Shown in pieces: positions 45,576 to 56,300 of a stretch of DNA of 64,000 nucleotides. The stretch comes from Cavia porcellus. Lineage: Eukaryota; Chordata; Mammalia; Rodentia; Caviidae. The stretch is taken from positions 7,078,501-7,142,500 of the forward strand of contig NW_026947488.1 in NCBI RefSeq assembly GCF_034190915.1. The letters are read 5' to 3'. The notes below the pieces were generated by a model. That model did not search any database. It saw only the letters and a list, made by a program, of their open reading frames with translations, and was not told where the DNA came from. Position numbers and translations under genes: made by a program. Within the stretch, counting starts at the first letter, position 1; every line of letters starts with the position of its first letter.

Positions 45576-45949
45576 GTGGTGCTTTTAGTTCCTGTCACAG
45601 ATCTGGGCAGGATGGAGCATACAGCTCTTGCTGCGTGGCTAAGTGCCTCGAGGGTGACCCCTCCGGGTGTCACATGGCCCGGCTCCCCTGACCTCCCCCA
45701 GCACCAGCATGTCTGGGGCTGGGGGAGTGAAGCCCGCTGTTTGGACAGGACGGTGAGGTGAGGTAACCCCTGAGGTCTGCCTGGAGGATCACACAGGGGC
45801 GGAACTCGCTGCGGGAGCTCACCCAGTAGGCTCTGTCCCACCTTGCAGGATCAGCTGGGCTCAGCTCAAGGTCACCTCTGCTAAGGGCTGCCTTGACTAC
45901 ACCTGTCCAAAACAAGCCTTTCCAACCTCTCTGCTATTTTTTTCCAAGT

Positions 45950-46085
45950 GTCACTGCTCTGTGGAATGTTTCTCTGCTGGTTATCTGGTTCCACCAGGGC
46001 ATACAGCAGGGCCAGGGTCCTTGCTGAGACAGAGCCTAGCATCAAGGAGGCATTCAACAAACATCTGTTGATAAAGAGGAACGGA
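45950..46085 (+). repeat. L2/MIR-type 3' end remnant
   Basis: CACTGCTCTGTGGAATGTTTC and GAGCCTAGCATCAAGGAGGC-ATTCAACAAACATCTGTTG resemble the L2 3' end ('...cagtaggcactcaataaa'). Confidence 0.5.
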
Positions 46086-46127
46086 AGCAATCAGCTTCCA
46101 TCCCCGCATCGAGGAGGTGCAGAGGAG

Positions 46128-46395
46128 TGCTGGTGTACTGGTCAGCCTTTCATCACCAGGATGAGACACCTGACACCCGCAATTTAAGGGAAGAATGGCT
46201 TATTTTGACTGGGGGTTTTAGAGGTTTCAATCCATGATCAGTGAACTCCAGACAGAGACATCACGGCACAAGGGCGTGGCAGGGGGAAACAGAAAGGAGC
46301 CACAGAGGAACTAGATACAGCTCCCAAGGTCCTTGGACACCCGGAAGTGTGTTTCCTAAGATCCTAGTGGTCATCTAGTCAGTCAAGTGACAATC
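46128..46395 (-). mobile_element. MaLR-type solo LTR
   Basis: The minus strand ends CAGTCAAAATAAGCCATTC...GGTGTCTCATCCTGGTGATG, a diverged MaLR 3' end, with the ACTGATCATGGATTGAAACC phrase before it. Confidence 0.65.
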
Positions 46396-48440
46396 AGGGT
46401 TCATTCTCACGACGGGCTCGGGGCTTGGCAGAAGGGGTAGAGCCAGACCACACACAGCTCCATCTGTCCCCCACTCAGTGGCAGAGTGAATGTAACTTTT
46501 GGGAGCTCCGTGGCCTCCCCCGTGTGGCCGGGAGTGAGACCCCTTGCTCCTCAAGTCCGGGGCTCCCCCCTGCATTCCAGCCCCCGGGCCTCTGTCTTTG
46601 TGAACAGACCATGCTCTCTCCGCCTGGGGCCACCGCAGACCTCCCTGAAATTCTCTTTTCTCCTTATTCGCTGGCTTTCCCCCTCACCTGCAGGTTTCCG
46701 CTCGATGTCTACGGGGCTCTGTCTAGAATATTTATTCCTTCCTTCTCCAGATGCTGGGGATGGGACCTTGAGCCTGGCCCACGCCAGAAGCCAGTTTGAA
46801 CTTGCATTTCGCTGCTTGTCAAAGCCGATCAGGAGACATGGTGTGACCGTGTCTCATCAGCTCAGCCACGATGCTCCACCCAATGCCCTGGGCCCCTTCT
46901 CTGCCCTGTCCTTCCCCAAAGCCTGTCCAGCAACTCTCCATGTGTGACACCCGCTGGCCTGGCTGGAAGGCTGGCCCCATGCAAGTGAGGGCGCTGGGCA
47001 CTGAGCTGCCCCCAGCAGCGCCCGGTCAGGTGCTCAGCAAGAGGCCTTCAAAGGAATGGGGACCCAGGGCTGAGAGGCGGGGCCTGTAGGGCTCAGGGCT
47101 CTGTGTTCTGCACGGTGAGGACAGCAAGGTGCAGCCCCAAATCTAGCGGGCTTGGGACAGCCATTTCCTTAGGCTCCATTTCTCTACCTGTAAAATGACA
47201 CGGTTAGAGCAGTTCATCTCTGGTTTTGACAGCTGGTGTGTCAAAGCCTATACAAGAGGTACCGTCTACACAGCCTGACACACCACCCCTAAGCACGCCT
47301 TGCACCAGGTCCGCTCTGGAGGTGCCAGGAAGTGCTGTCCACGGGGCCCCCCAGTATCCCCATGGTTGGTGCAGGATTCGACACCACTTGCTAAGCATCC
47401 ATGCAGTGCTGGGCAGAGCTGGTTAGTGCCCAGTGAGCCTGAGAGGACCCCGTCCTGCTGGAGAAGCCATCCAGAGGCCTGAGCATCCTAGCTGCCGGTG
47501 GCCGCAGGTGCAGGAGGAGGACATCACCATCACTGTCATGGGGGAGGAGGCTGGGGACAGTGCAAGCAGCATCTCCACTGCAGGAGGGTGTGACCCAGTA
47601 CAATTCCTAACTGAACTCGGTTCTCTGCTGGGATCATCCAGAGAGCAAAGGTGAGGACTGGTAGGGGGCGGAGAGGGGATGCAGAAGGAGCTCAGATGTC
47701 CCACACATGTGCCCACAGCCCACAGCAGGTGCATGCATTCTGTGCTGTGAACTCGACTGCCAAAAATGGAATAAAACAGGCCCCTCCTCATGGAGACGCT
47801 GACCAGGAGCACAGATGCCTGGGTTCTGCACCCATCGTGCATGTTCAGTGGGTCCAGGGTCACAGCACAGCACGGCATTTAATCTTTCCAAGTGCTGTGG
47901 GGACCCCAAATTCAGCAGTGAATGCCCAGAGGGGCCAGTGTGGGGAGACCCAGAGGAACCTCTCCTCGGCCCTGGCCTAGGACAGAGAGAAACGGACAGG
48001 GGGATGGGGCCAGCCCTGGACCAGGGAGCTGGGTTGCCAGCACTCCAAGCAGCCGTGACTTGCTCCAGGAGGAACTGGCCAGGACACTGCCTCATTGGGA
48101 CAGTAGGGAGCCTCCACAGGCTAATGCTGAGCCTGAGCTCGGAGGTGGCCATCCCAGCTTTGTGCAGGGAGTGTCCCTCCAGTAGGACTCAGACCCAGAC
48201 CCAGGACCACAGAGATCTGTTGTGTTGTGATCCTGCCGAGATGTCTGCTGGGCCAGGAACCTCTGAGACCCCCACGGAGGCCAGTTCCCACCCACTCTTG
48301 GCTCAGGTAGTGACTCCTCCCTTTCTGCCTTTTTTTTTTTTTTTTTTTTGCCAAAATGTCAAAAAGGACCCTTTATTCTTTCTTTAGCGGTTTCTTGCCA
48401 GATGCATGTGTGTGTGTCCTAAGCCCAGAACAACCATCCC
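46396..48440. other. Intergenic unique sequence
   Basis: Contains a MIR remnant and a T tract (48331-48349). Frames of 109-190 codons near 46.4-48.4 kb overlap on both strands, and none is recognisable. Confidence 0.4.
47140..47235 (+). repeat. MIR SINE remnant
   Basis: CTTGGGACAGCCATTTCCTTAG and TTTCTCTACCTGTAAAATGAC follow the MIR core, forward. Confidence 0.65.
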
Positions 48441-48442
48441 CA

Positions 48443-48570
48443 GCCTTTTAAAACTTTTTCTTTTGTGATAAAATCTCACTAAGTAGCCCACTTTGGGATC
48501 AAATGTGTGATCCTCCTGCCCCAGCCTCCTGAGTGCTGGGCTTACAGGCATGTGCCACCACACCCCGCCT
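48443..48570 (-). repeat. B1-like SINE
   Basis: TTTTGTGATAAAATCTCAC ... GGCATGTGCCACCACACCCC, reverse. Confidence 0.85.
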
Positions 48571-48892
48571 CTTCCTTCTTATAAGGACCCAAAGCCTGCT
48601 CTCCTCCTGTCTGACTTCATCTTACGCGCGAAAACCGTTTATGGTCTCAGGTACTGGGGGACAGGACTTTACAGCTTCTTGGTCACCGTGAAACCCCAGA
48701 CACCCAAAGACCGTCAAGCCCGAGCAGGGGTCAGACGTCAGCCCGGCTCGACTCACCCTCAGTGGACGGGGCATTCCTTAAGGCAAAGATCTCTCCTTGG
48801 GAAAAACAGAGAAAAGCAACACTACGTGCATCTTAAGAACAAAACAAAACAGCAGAGAGGTTTGACGTTGTAAGCATTCTTAACAAAGCCAT

Positions 48893-49042
48893 CAGGCGGG
48901 CATGCCTGAGATCCTAGGGCTCAGGAGGAGCATCCCTGAGTTCCAAGGCCAGCCTGGGCCACAGAGCGAGTTCCAGTGCAGCCTGCACCACAGTGCTCTC
49001 CAGATCCTGTCTCAAAAAGACAAAACAAAAACAAACACAACA
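48893..49042 (+). repeat. B1-like SINE
   Basis: TCAGGCGGGCATGCCTGAGATC ... CAGATCCTGTCTCAAAAAG, forward with duplicated block and A-rich tail. Confidence 0.85.
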
Positions 49043-49842
49043 CACACAAAGCCGTTTGTTCGCTGGACAGGTCACCTTTACTGTTTCTGGCTCTTCCGGT
49101 CTCCCCCACGAGATGTCACCCAGGAGGAACAGGGAAGGTAGTTAGCGCTGTGCCAACAGTAATAGGGCATTACATGAAACACGTTCTCTAGTGGAACAGT
49201 AGCTTTTTAGGGGTCCCAAGGTGGCGTGTTTCCGCAGAGCCCGTCCTGCCTGGGTGGCACTTCTCACCAGCTGTCATCGGGGTCCCTGGGCGCGACGCCA
49301 GCCTGTGTTGGCAAGACCAGGTTTGCACGGCTCCAGGTGTGACTCAGGTTCCCAAGGAAGTGGCTGAAGATTTCAGAGAAGCCGATGAAGGCGGCACCTG
49401 GCAGAGGAGCCGGCGGTCTACTGAGATGGGAGGAAGGTCAGGCCGGCCTCGGCCAAGAGCAACACCTACTCCCAGGAGGCTCATCCGGGCGTTGCGGAAG
49501 GCGATGTCGAAAGCAGCCCTTTATCTCCAGCACTGCCTGCCCACGCTCGAGGCTGGCAGAGAGGACTTTGTGAAGGGTCACTGCCCACCACACTGGCCCC
49601 TGGACGCACCCTCAGCCACACCCTCTCTGCAGCCCACAGCTTTTAGAGGCAACTGCAGGGACCACTGCCGAACCTGCAAAAGGCAGAGACTACAGAAATA
49701 CTGAGTGGCCCTCGGGGTGCACAAGAGCCAGTGCCTCCCGGAGACCAGGCAGTGGGTGTGCCAAGAGAGGGTCACACTGTTTCTTACCCCCTTGACCCTG
49801 CCGTGCTTCATCTTGTCTTTTAACATTCAAATCCAGTAGTTT
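49043..49842. other. Intergenic unique sequence, locally CpG-containing
   Basis: 49.25-49.53 kb has more CpGs than its surroundings (GGGCGCGACGCC, TCCGGGCGTTGCGG). A 121-codon plus frame covers it. No family recognised; it may be a conserved element or exon remnant. Confidence 0.35.
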
Positions 49843-49844
49843 TA

Positions 49845-50010
49845 TGTATTTTTTTGCAGTGCTTGGGGATTGAACCCAGGGCCTTTGCACTGAGCTCTAT
49901 CCCTAACCCTTTTTGAGACAGCCCCGGCTGGGCTCAAATTCATGATCCTTCCTGCCTCAGGCTCCAGAGTGCTGGGATCACAGGCATGTGCCACTCACCA
50001 TGCCTGGTCA
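49845..50010 (-). repeat. Composite B1-ID SINE
   Basis: ID-like part (GCTTGGGGATTGAACCCAGG ... TCTATCCCTAACCC), then the B1-like part (TTTTTGAGACAGCCCCGGC ... CACTCACCATGCCTGG). Confidence 0.85.
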
Positions 50011-50814
50011 AACCCAGGAAGCTTCAGGTCTCTGAGTTTGCCCTGACACTAGAGCCTCCCCATCCCTGCAAAAAAAGAGAATTGACAGCTGTGACAGTAC
50101 TGTGTCACATGAGAAACAGACAAATTGTTTCTTTGTAACCCACAGGGTGCTGTCAGGTAGTACCTCTGGGGTCCCTGGAGTCTGCAGCTACACAAGACAC
50201 AGCCCAGAGTAGAAGCGGCTCCCCCCAGGCATGGGATGGAGCTCCTCTCAGTGCAGCAGGGAGACAAGAAAGGAGGCACTTTCTTTCTACTGCAGAGGCA
50301 GCATCATCCTGCACCTTAATAAAAACCAAGCCCAGCTGTGAGCGAGCCCGGGAAGAATCCTTGTTCATGCGGCCTTGAGGCAAAGCCCTCTGGCTGCTGA
50401 AGTGCAGAGTCCCGTAGTGCCCGGTTCCTGAGGGCACGGTTCCTTGATTTCATATATTTGCTGGAGCACAGCGGAAAAGCCGCGAGCCGTCAGAAGGGTC
50501 CTCTTGTGGGCCTGGCTGCTCTGCTTTCCGGGCATCGGGTCCGAGGTATCATTTTGGGGACCCGTGGCTGCCCAGGATGCTCAGCGGGAATGAGGGTAAA
50601 GGAGAAGTCGGGCACGAGGAACCCCGTGCATGATTCACTCTGATCCCTGGCTGACTTTGGGGCATTTCCAGGGTGCTGTCTGCACTGCAATTCGGCACAG
50701 CTCCTGAGAGCCAGCCTCTGGTCCCAGAGGAGCTCGCCGCTAAGAAACACCCTCTCCCCCCCAGCCTGTGCCCCCACACCTTCCTTTTAACGCCTCCCTG
50801 AAGCCTTGATTGAG
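50011..50814. other. Intergenic unique sequence near the TFAP2C 3' end
   Basis: No repeats. It adjoins the candidate enhancer. Overlapping frames up to 109 codons are not convincing. Confidence 0.4.
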
Positions 50815-51060
50815 AAATAACTGCCAACCTAAGACCTCTTTTCACCGCTCTGAAGCGAGGCACTTGTGATCTTGACATATCAGCCAGATAAATCCAACTT
50901 AATGGGAACGCTCAGCAGCCAAGGGCAAGCTGCCAAGCGCCAGGCATTAGGTTGGCAGGGCTTAAATTACTTAATAGCATCCGATGCCAACACCGAGCCA
51001 GGCACTGCTGAGCCCTCGGTGGAGAACTGTGAATTAAGAATGGAGAGACTGGACTTGAGA
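50815..51060. promoter_or_regulatory. Candidate 3' enhancer with NFI half-site cluster
   Basis: Unique sequence about 1 kb beyond the TFAP2C poly(A) site. It has four NFI half-sites (TGCCAA at 50822, 50931 and 50985; TTGGCA at 50952) within 170 bases, plus a homeodomain-type TTAAATTACTTAATA (50962-50976). A chance 170-base stretch would hold about 0.1 such half-sites. Enhancer function is inferred. Confidence 0.4.
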
Positions 51061-51811
51061 GAGTGGCCCAGTCCAATCCTTCTGCTCTGTCTCCCCTTTG
51101 AAGGCCAGCCTCGCATGCCAAACTGCGAACGTTATCACTTCCTGGGGGCCACTCGAAGCAGAAATCCAGTCCTGGAGATGTGCATCCAAGATTCCTGCAA
51201 ATGTCCAGTGAGGCCACAACCCCTACCGGACTCCTGCACTTCCCAAGGGATGCCGGACAGGTAGGCAGAGCGGCTGGATGCCTCGGGCAGACAGGCAGGG
51301 GCTCATCCCTGAAGATGGAGGATTTCCTCGCACTGACAGCGCCTGCAGCCCAGACCACTCCTGCTTGCCCTGGCGTTAGCCATCTCCTCCCCTAAGCAGT
51401 GCTTGTTCCAAGCCTGTCCACCCCATCGGCACCATCAAGGGAGAACAGAGCACAGCAGTGGACCCTGGCCGTGGCAGAAGGCCCTTATAGAACACCTTGC
51501 TATCAAAACACTGGCTGACATGGGGGCCGCCAAGGCTCAAAGCCCTGGGTTCGATTCTCAACACTGATAGTGAGCCACTCAGTCTCAAAGGCCAACTGTC
51601 CCACGCCAGTTCCCAGGCCCCCTGATGACACCGATGACCAGAGCAACGAAACAGCCTCCCTAGGGAGAGAAAACATGGTTTTGGGTCTCTGCACCAACAT
51701 TCCTGCTCAGCCTCCTCCATTATGCCCCCATTCAAACCAGAAATCAGCTCTACTATGCCACTGGTCCGAGGGACTTAAAAAATAATCCAGTTAGAACCAG
51801 ACATTCACAGG
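51061..51811. other. Intergenic sequence just 3' of TFAP2C
   Basis: A diverged ID-like fragment may lie near 51520-51570 (GGGCCGCCAAGGCTC, TGGGTTCGATTCTCAACAC). Otherwise unique. Confidence 0.4.
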
Positions 51812-53063
51812 TTCTACCCAGAATACTTTTATTATACAAGTACCATACACCGCAGTTATCTCAGGGACATTTACAGCAAAGAGTTCAGCTCCACATCTCT
51901 GTCTCAGCCACAAACTCTACCCACACGAGCAGCTCAAGGTTCAGGCCACAGGAACAAGATGCAGTTATTGCTTTCTGAGAGCTCCAATTAAACAGAATTT
52001 TCCAACCCAAGAACAAAGCCCGGGATCTCCTCAAGTCAAAATACCCTGTATACACAAGATAAAGTCTACAGATGTATTATAGATTACCCTCACCATTAAA
52101 AGTTAACATTAAAATCGCATCCCATTTCTCGAAACGTCACAGGAAGTGCACCAATATTTACAGACCCCATTAAATTATGCATAAATAAAATCTGTACACA
52201 CAACACACTGTTTTTCAAAATACAGAGCTCCGCAGGGGCTTGGGGCGACAGGCAGCTGCCAGGCTCCATGCCTACCCTTTTCAAGTTTACTCAAAAAAAA
52301 AAAAAAAATCAAAGGTCTGAAATAAATATGCAAATAAAGCTTTAGTACCTGATATGAACAGGTCCATTTCCAAGGGTTTCCCACTTAAAGAGTTAACTTT
52401 CAAAGTAAAAAAAAAAAAAAAAAGACACACAAAAACAAAATCAGCAGGCTTTGTTTCTACAAGTTTTCTAAAATCAGAAGGCCCCTGTTGAACTTGGGGT
52501 TCAAAGTGTGTCAAATACCACCCGTTAATAACCAGTTGCTAAGCACATGGAACCTCTGCCTCAGCTGCAGGATGGGACCACTGAAGAACCTAGATAAATA
52601 CTCATTTTTCTTTTTAATGATAAATATTCTGTGGATGCGAAAACCAGCCATTCTATCTTAACACTGAAAAAAACCACCAAGCTGTCGATCCGTGAAGGTC
52701 ACGTCAACTTGACATCCCAACAGCCAAGTGTGAGGTTTCTCCTGAGGCCCAGGCAGTTTACTGATTTTAAAACTTGTAGCACCACTTTTGAGGGACAGGG
52801 TGATCAGGGTTCCAAAGTGTAAATGTTTAATACGTAACAAAGGCAAAACCCAGCGCTTGTCATCTTGGGATCCAATGTCAGAGTCAGAGACTTCAAGGCT
52901 TGAGAAATCACCACTTCGGAGAGGGGACATCAGCATCGCCGAGGAGCCCAGCAGGGCAGCAGGGGGCCCCTCCACCCGGGGCTCCTGGGCTTTGTAGGAG
53001 GCTGGGAGCGGGCGGGACTCGGGCTCCTTCTCCAGGTCCTTTCCTTCCTGTGGGCGCCCACCG
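51812..53063 (-). other. TFAP2C: TFAP2C 3' untranslated region
   Basis: About 1.25 kb from the TGA to the first good poly(A) signal, close to the length I recall for the human 3'UTR. It is GC-rich just after the stop and AU-rich distally. In mRNA sense it carries a miR-10 8-mer match (52042-52049), three miR-214 seed matches (52442-52448, 52949-52955, 52957-52963), a Pumilio-type UGUAAAUA (52155-52162) and two U-tracts (52293-52308, 52408-52424). I saw no SINE in it. Confidence 0.8.
51828..51833 (-). terminator. TFAP2C: TFAP2C poly(A) signal AATAAA
   Basis: Canonical AATAAA on the minus strand (TTTATT on plus). Cleavage would fall roughly at 51805-51818. It fits the expected 3'UTR length. 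Further AATAAA copies inside the 3'UTR, for example near 52185, could give shorter isoforms. Confidence 0.7.
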
Positions 53064-53349
53064 TCACTTGCGGTGCTTCTCCATCTTCTCCAGAGTCTTG
53101 TTCGAGTCCGCGGGGCTCTGCTCCCCGGGGTTCATGTAGGACTTGTCTATCATGATCAGCGCCTCTTTGATGTAGTTCTGCACGGCCGACACGGCGGCGC
53201 AGATGGCCTGGCTGCCGAAGCCGTGGGTAATCAGGCTGAAATGGGACAAGCAGTTCTGGATGCCCGCCTCCAGCACCGGGGTGGGCCTGTTGTTGCCGTT
53301 GGGGGTCCGGTCTTGATTGAGGAGGTCCGTGAACTCCTTGCACACCTGC
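53064..53349 (-). CDS. TFAP2C: TFAP2C terminal coding exon 7
   Basis: 286 nt of coding sequence after a CTTCACAG|GCAGG acceptor, ending in TGA (53066-53064). It encodes [16 protein letters not shown] through the second helix ([19 protein letters not shown]) to the conserved KHRK tail. The antisense frame is also open for 99 codons but only shadows this exon. Confidence 0.95.
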
Positions 53350-56300
53350 CTGTGAAGAAGACGGGCATTTAATCCCCACCGCAATGAGAAAAGATAACAG
53401 GGTGAACCCTAATCAGCTGGTCTAGGCCACTGGGACCTCCAAGTTGAGGGACAGTTTACGTTGGCACAAATTTGTTCCAACACATAAACTCTCACCAGGA
53501 ACACAGGAAATCATCACCTCCGCAAAGCGTAGGGCCTTTGCACAGGCTGCTTCACTGCTCGTATCTCCTTTCTGGGGGGACTTGCTCGGCTTCGCTGAAT
53601 GTGATTAAAAATCAATCTATGCTGGTTTCTAAGAGCAGCTCCCCAGCTACGTTAAGGAGCTTCTGAGACATTTAGTTTGCTCAATCCGCCTGTGATTTCC
53701 CCTGGATATTTATACTTAAAAGAAAAAAAAAAAAAAAAACACGTCTTGCTACTCAGGAGGCTGAAGCAGGAGGACTGAAAGTCCTGGCCCAGACTGGGCA
53801 ACTTAGGAAGATGCTGTCTCAAAAATGAAATTAAACTGGCCGAGAACGTAGCTCAACATTCCCTGGATTTGATCCACAGTAAAGGGCTGAATGCCCTGGC
53901 GTGGGGAAAGCAGCCCGCCACTCTGTTCTGCTATATCGTATTTCACGAGTGCTCCTCCTTTTGGGGCCCAGGGGGCGGCGCTGAACCCCCAAATTCAAGC
54001 CCAAGAGTGAGCGTGAGACTCACTGTGCAGCCAGAAGCATGTTCTTTCGATTTGCCATCTCATTGCGTCCTCCAAGGTGAAGTCTGGTTAAATACTCGGC
54101 CACCGGTTTACTAGGAAACTCGGCTTCACAGACATATGCAAAGTCCCGGGCCAGGTGAACTGCTTCACCTAGAAAGATTGCCAACAGCAACACATTTAGT
54201 CTGTGATGACCATGATCACTGCCGGGGACCTGTCCTCTCCCTCTTTTTCCTGGCATTTGACATTTTGCTTATGTGTGTGTGTGTGTGTGTGTGTGTGTTG
54301 TGTATGTGCAGAATTTGAACCCAGTACCTCATTCTTGCCAGGCAGGCCAGTGCCATGAGCTGTACCCCCAGCCCCAGTCACTTTGCATTCTCAAATAAAA
54401 GCGTAGGCAGAGCAAATACTCCCACGGCAAGGCGGAGCCCCAGGTGCTAGGGCCGGTGCTCTACCCCAGAATACTGATGTGGGAGCATTGGCTCCCGGAT
54501 TTTTAACTCAGATTATTAACCGAGCTCGTAAGAAGATCACAGTCCAAAGCCGGGCGTGGTGGCTCATGCCTGTAATCCCAGCACTCGGGAGGCTGAGGTG
54601 GGAGGATTGTTGTCAGTTCGAGACCATCCTGGGCTACAAAGTGAGCTCAAGGCCAGCCTGAACTGCATAGCAAGACCCAGTGAAGACCACAGTGCCTCAC
54701 AGGATGAAAAACAGCAGACAGCTTGTGCTTTCTATGCTCAGCATAACTTCGGGAAGCAGAAACACTCAAGGGAGACAAGCAGATCTGCCAAATAAAACTG
54801 GTCACAAGTCCCTGATAGCAAACCGTGTCTTGTTCTGAGTCCCGGGGTTAGGGCTCGCGTGGCAGCCCTGGCTGACCAGAACGTGCTAGGGCTGTGCTCA
54901 GACTTGCAACCCTCTTGCTTCAGCCTCCCGAGCACTGGGATTACAGGTGTGCACCAGGCCTGGCTTTTTTTTTTTTAAAGAGCCCAGTTACTAAGGGGAT
55001 CACAGTTCTGTTTTGTTTTTGTTTTTTAAAGGAAGGGGTGCTACGCATGTGGCTCACACCTGTAATGCCAGCACTGAGAGGCTGAGGCAGGAGGATACCT
55101 ACGAGTTGAGGCCAGCCTGGGGTACACAGTGAGCTCAAGGCCAGGCTGGACTCTAAAATGACAGACACCCTGTCTCAAACAAACAATCCAAACCCAAAAC
55201 AAAATCCAAAAGGCGGGGAGCACGCTTCTTATGGGAAATGAACGGTAAGAGCCTCGAAACACCAGCTTCACACGTTCCTTCCCCTTGTCTGAGTTACAGG
55301 GGTGCAGAGGGACTGGCAGAGTGCAAGGCCGCAAAGCCTTGTGAAACCCAGATGGCCGGCGGGGCCCTCAGTCATGGGGGCTTGGGCGTCTCCATTCAGC
55401 ACGCCTGGCCGGCTGGCCAGGGAACCCAGCAGACAGCATTGATGCCCCAGGCACCGGGGACCTCCAGCCCCCCATGCAGCTAGCAGCCCCTTCTGACACT
55501 CGTAAGGGAGATGGACTCAGCCAAGCCTCAGCCCCAGGTCACAGCGTGGGCTGGGACAGTAAGTTCTTCATAGCCTGAACTGCTCTCGGAGCACCCTGCT
55601 TACCTAGCAGCAGGGGAACCCAGCAGCCACCCAGCCACCTACCCACCCACCCACAGGCACGGTGTCCCCAGAACAATGCACTGCTAGTTTCGCTTTTTAA
55701 AAAATTGCCTTCTCCCTGGACCCCTTCTGTAGCCTGCACTACATTCCTGGCTACTTTCCAGACTGGGGAGGGGAGGGGCTCCCACTCGGGAAAATGAAAT
55801 GCCACAGAGCACGATGATCTGGTGATTGGAGACAGGAGCTCTTTTGCTGACCAGGGGCTCCGTTACTTTTTTCTTTTGATGGGAAGAAGCAACTGGGAAT
55901 CGGGCCAGTTCCATTGTGCGTACTGACCACCATCCCAACAGTCCAGCGGCTCTGAAAATCAGGCCCACTACTTGTGCCCACCAATGAGTAACTGGCTGTT
56001 TACAGATGGACCAAATGACCGGCAGCATCTTTCAAAAACCGGTTCATTTAAACAAGAACTGTTTCGCCATCCCTAGGGTACGATTTCTCAGGACCCCGCC
56101 CCCTTTTCATCTTTTTGATGATAATGTGACTGAACCCAGTGCCTCCACAACAAACCACAACCCTAGACCCCGCCCCCTACCTTTTCAAATTTTGAGGCAG
56201 GGTCTCACTGTGTTGCTAAGTTGCCCATGGTGGGCCCAAATTTGTGACCCTCCTGATTCACATCCCCTGCGCTGGGATGGGGGTGGTTACACCACCAACT

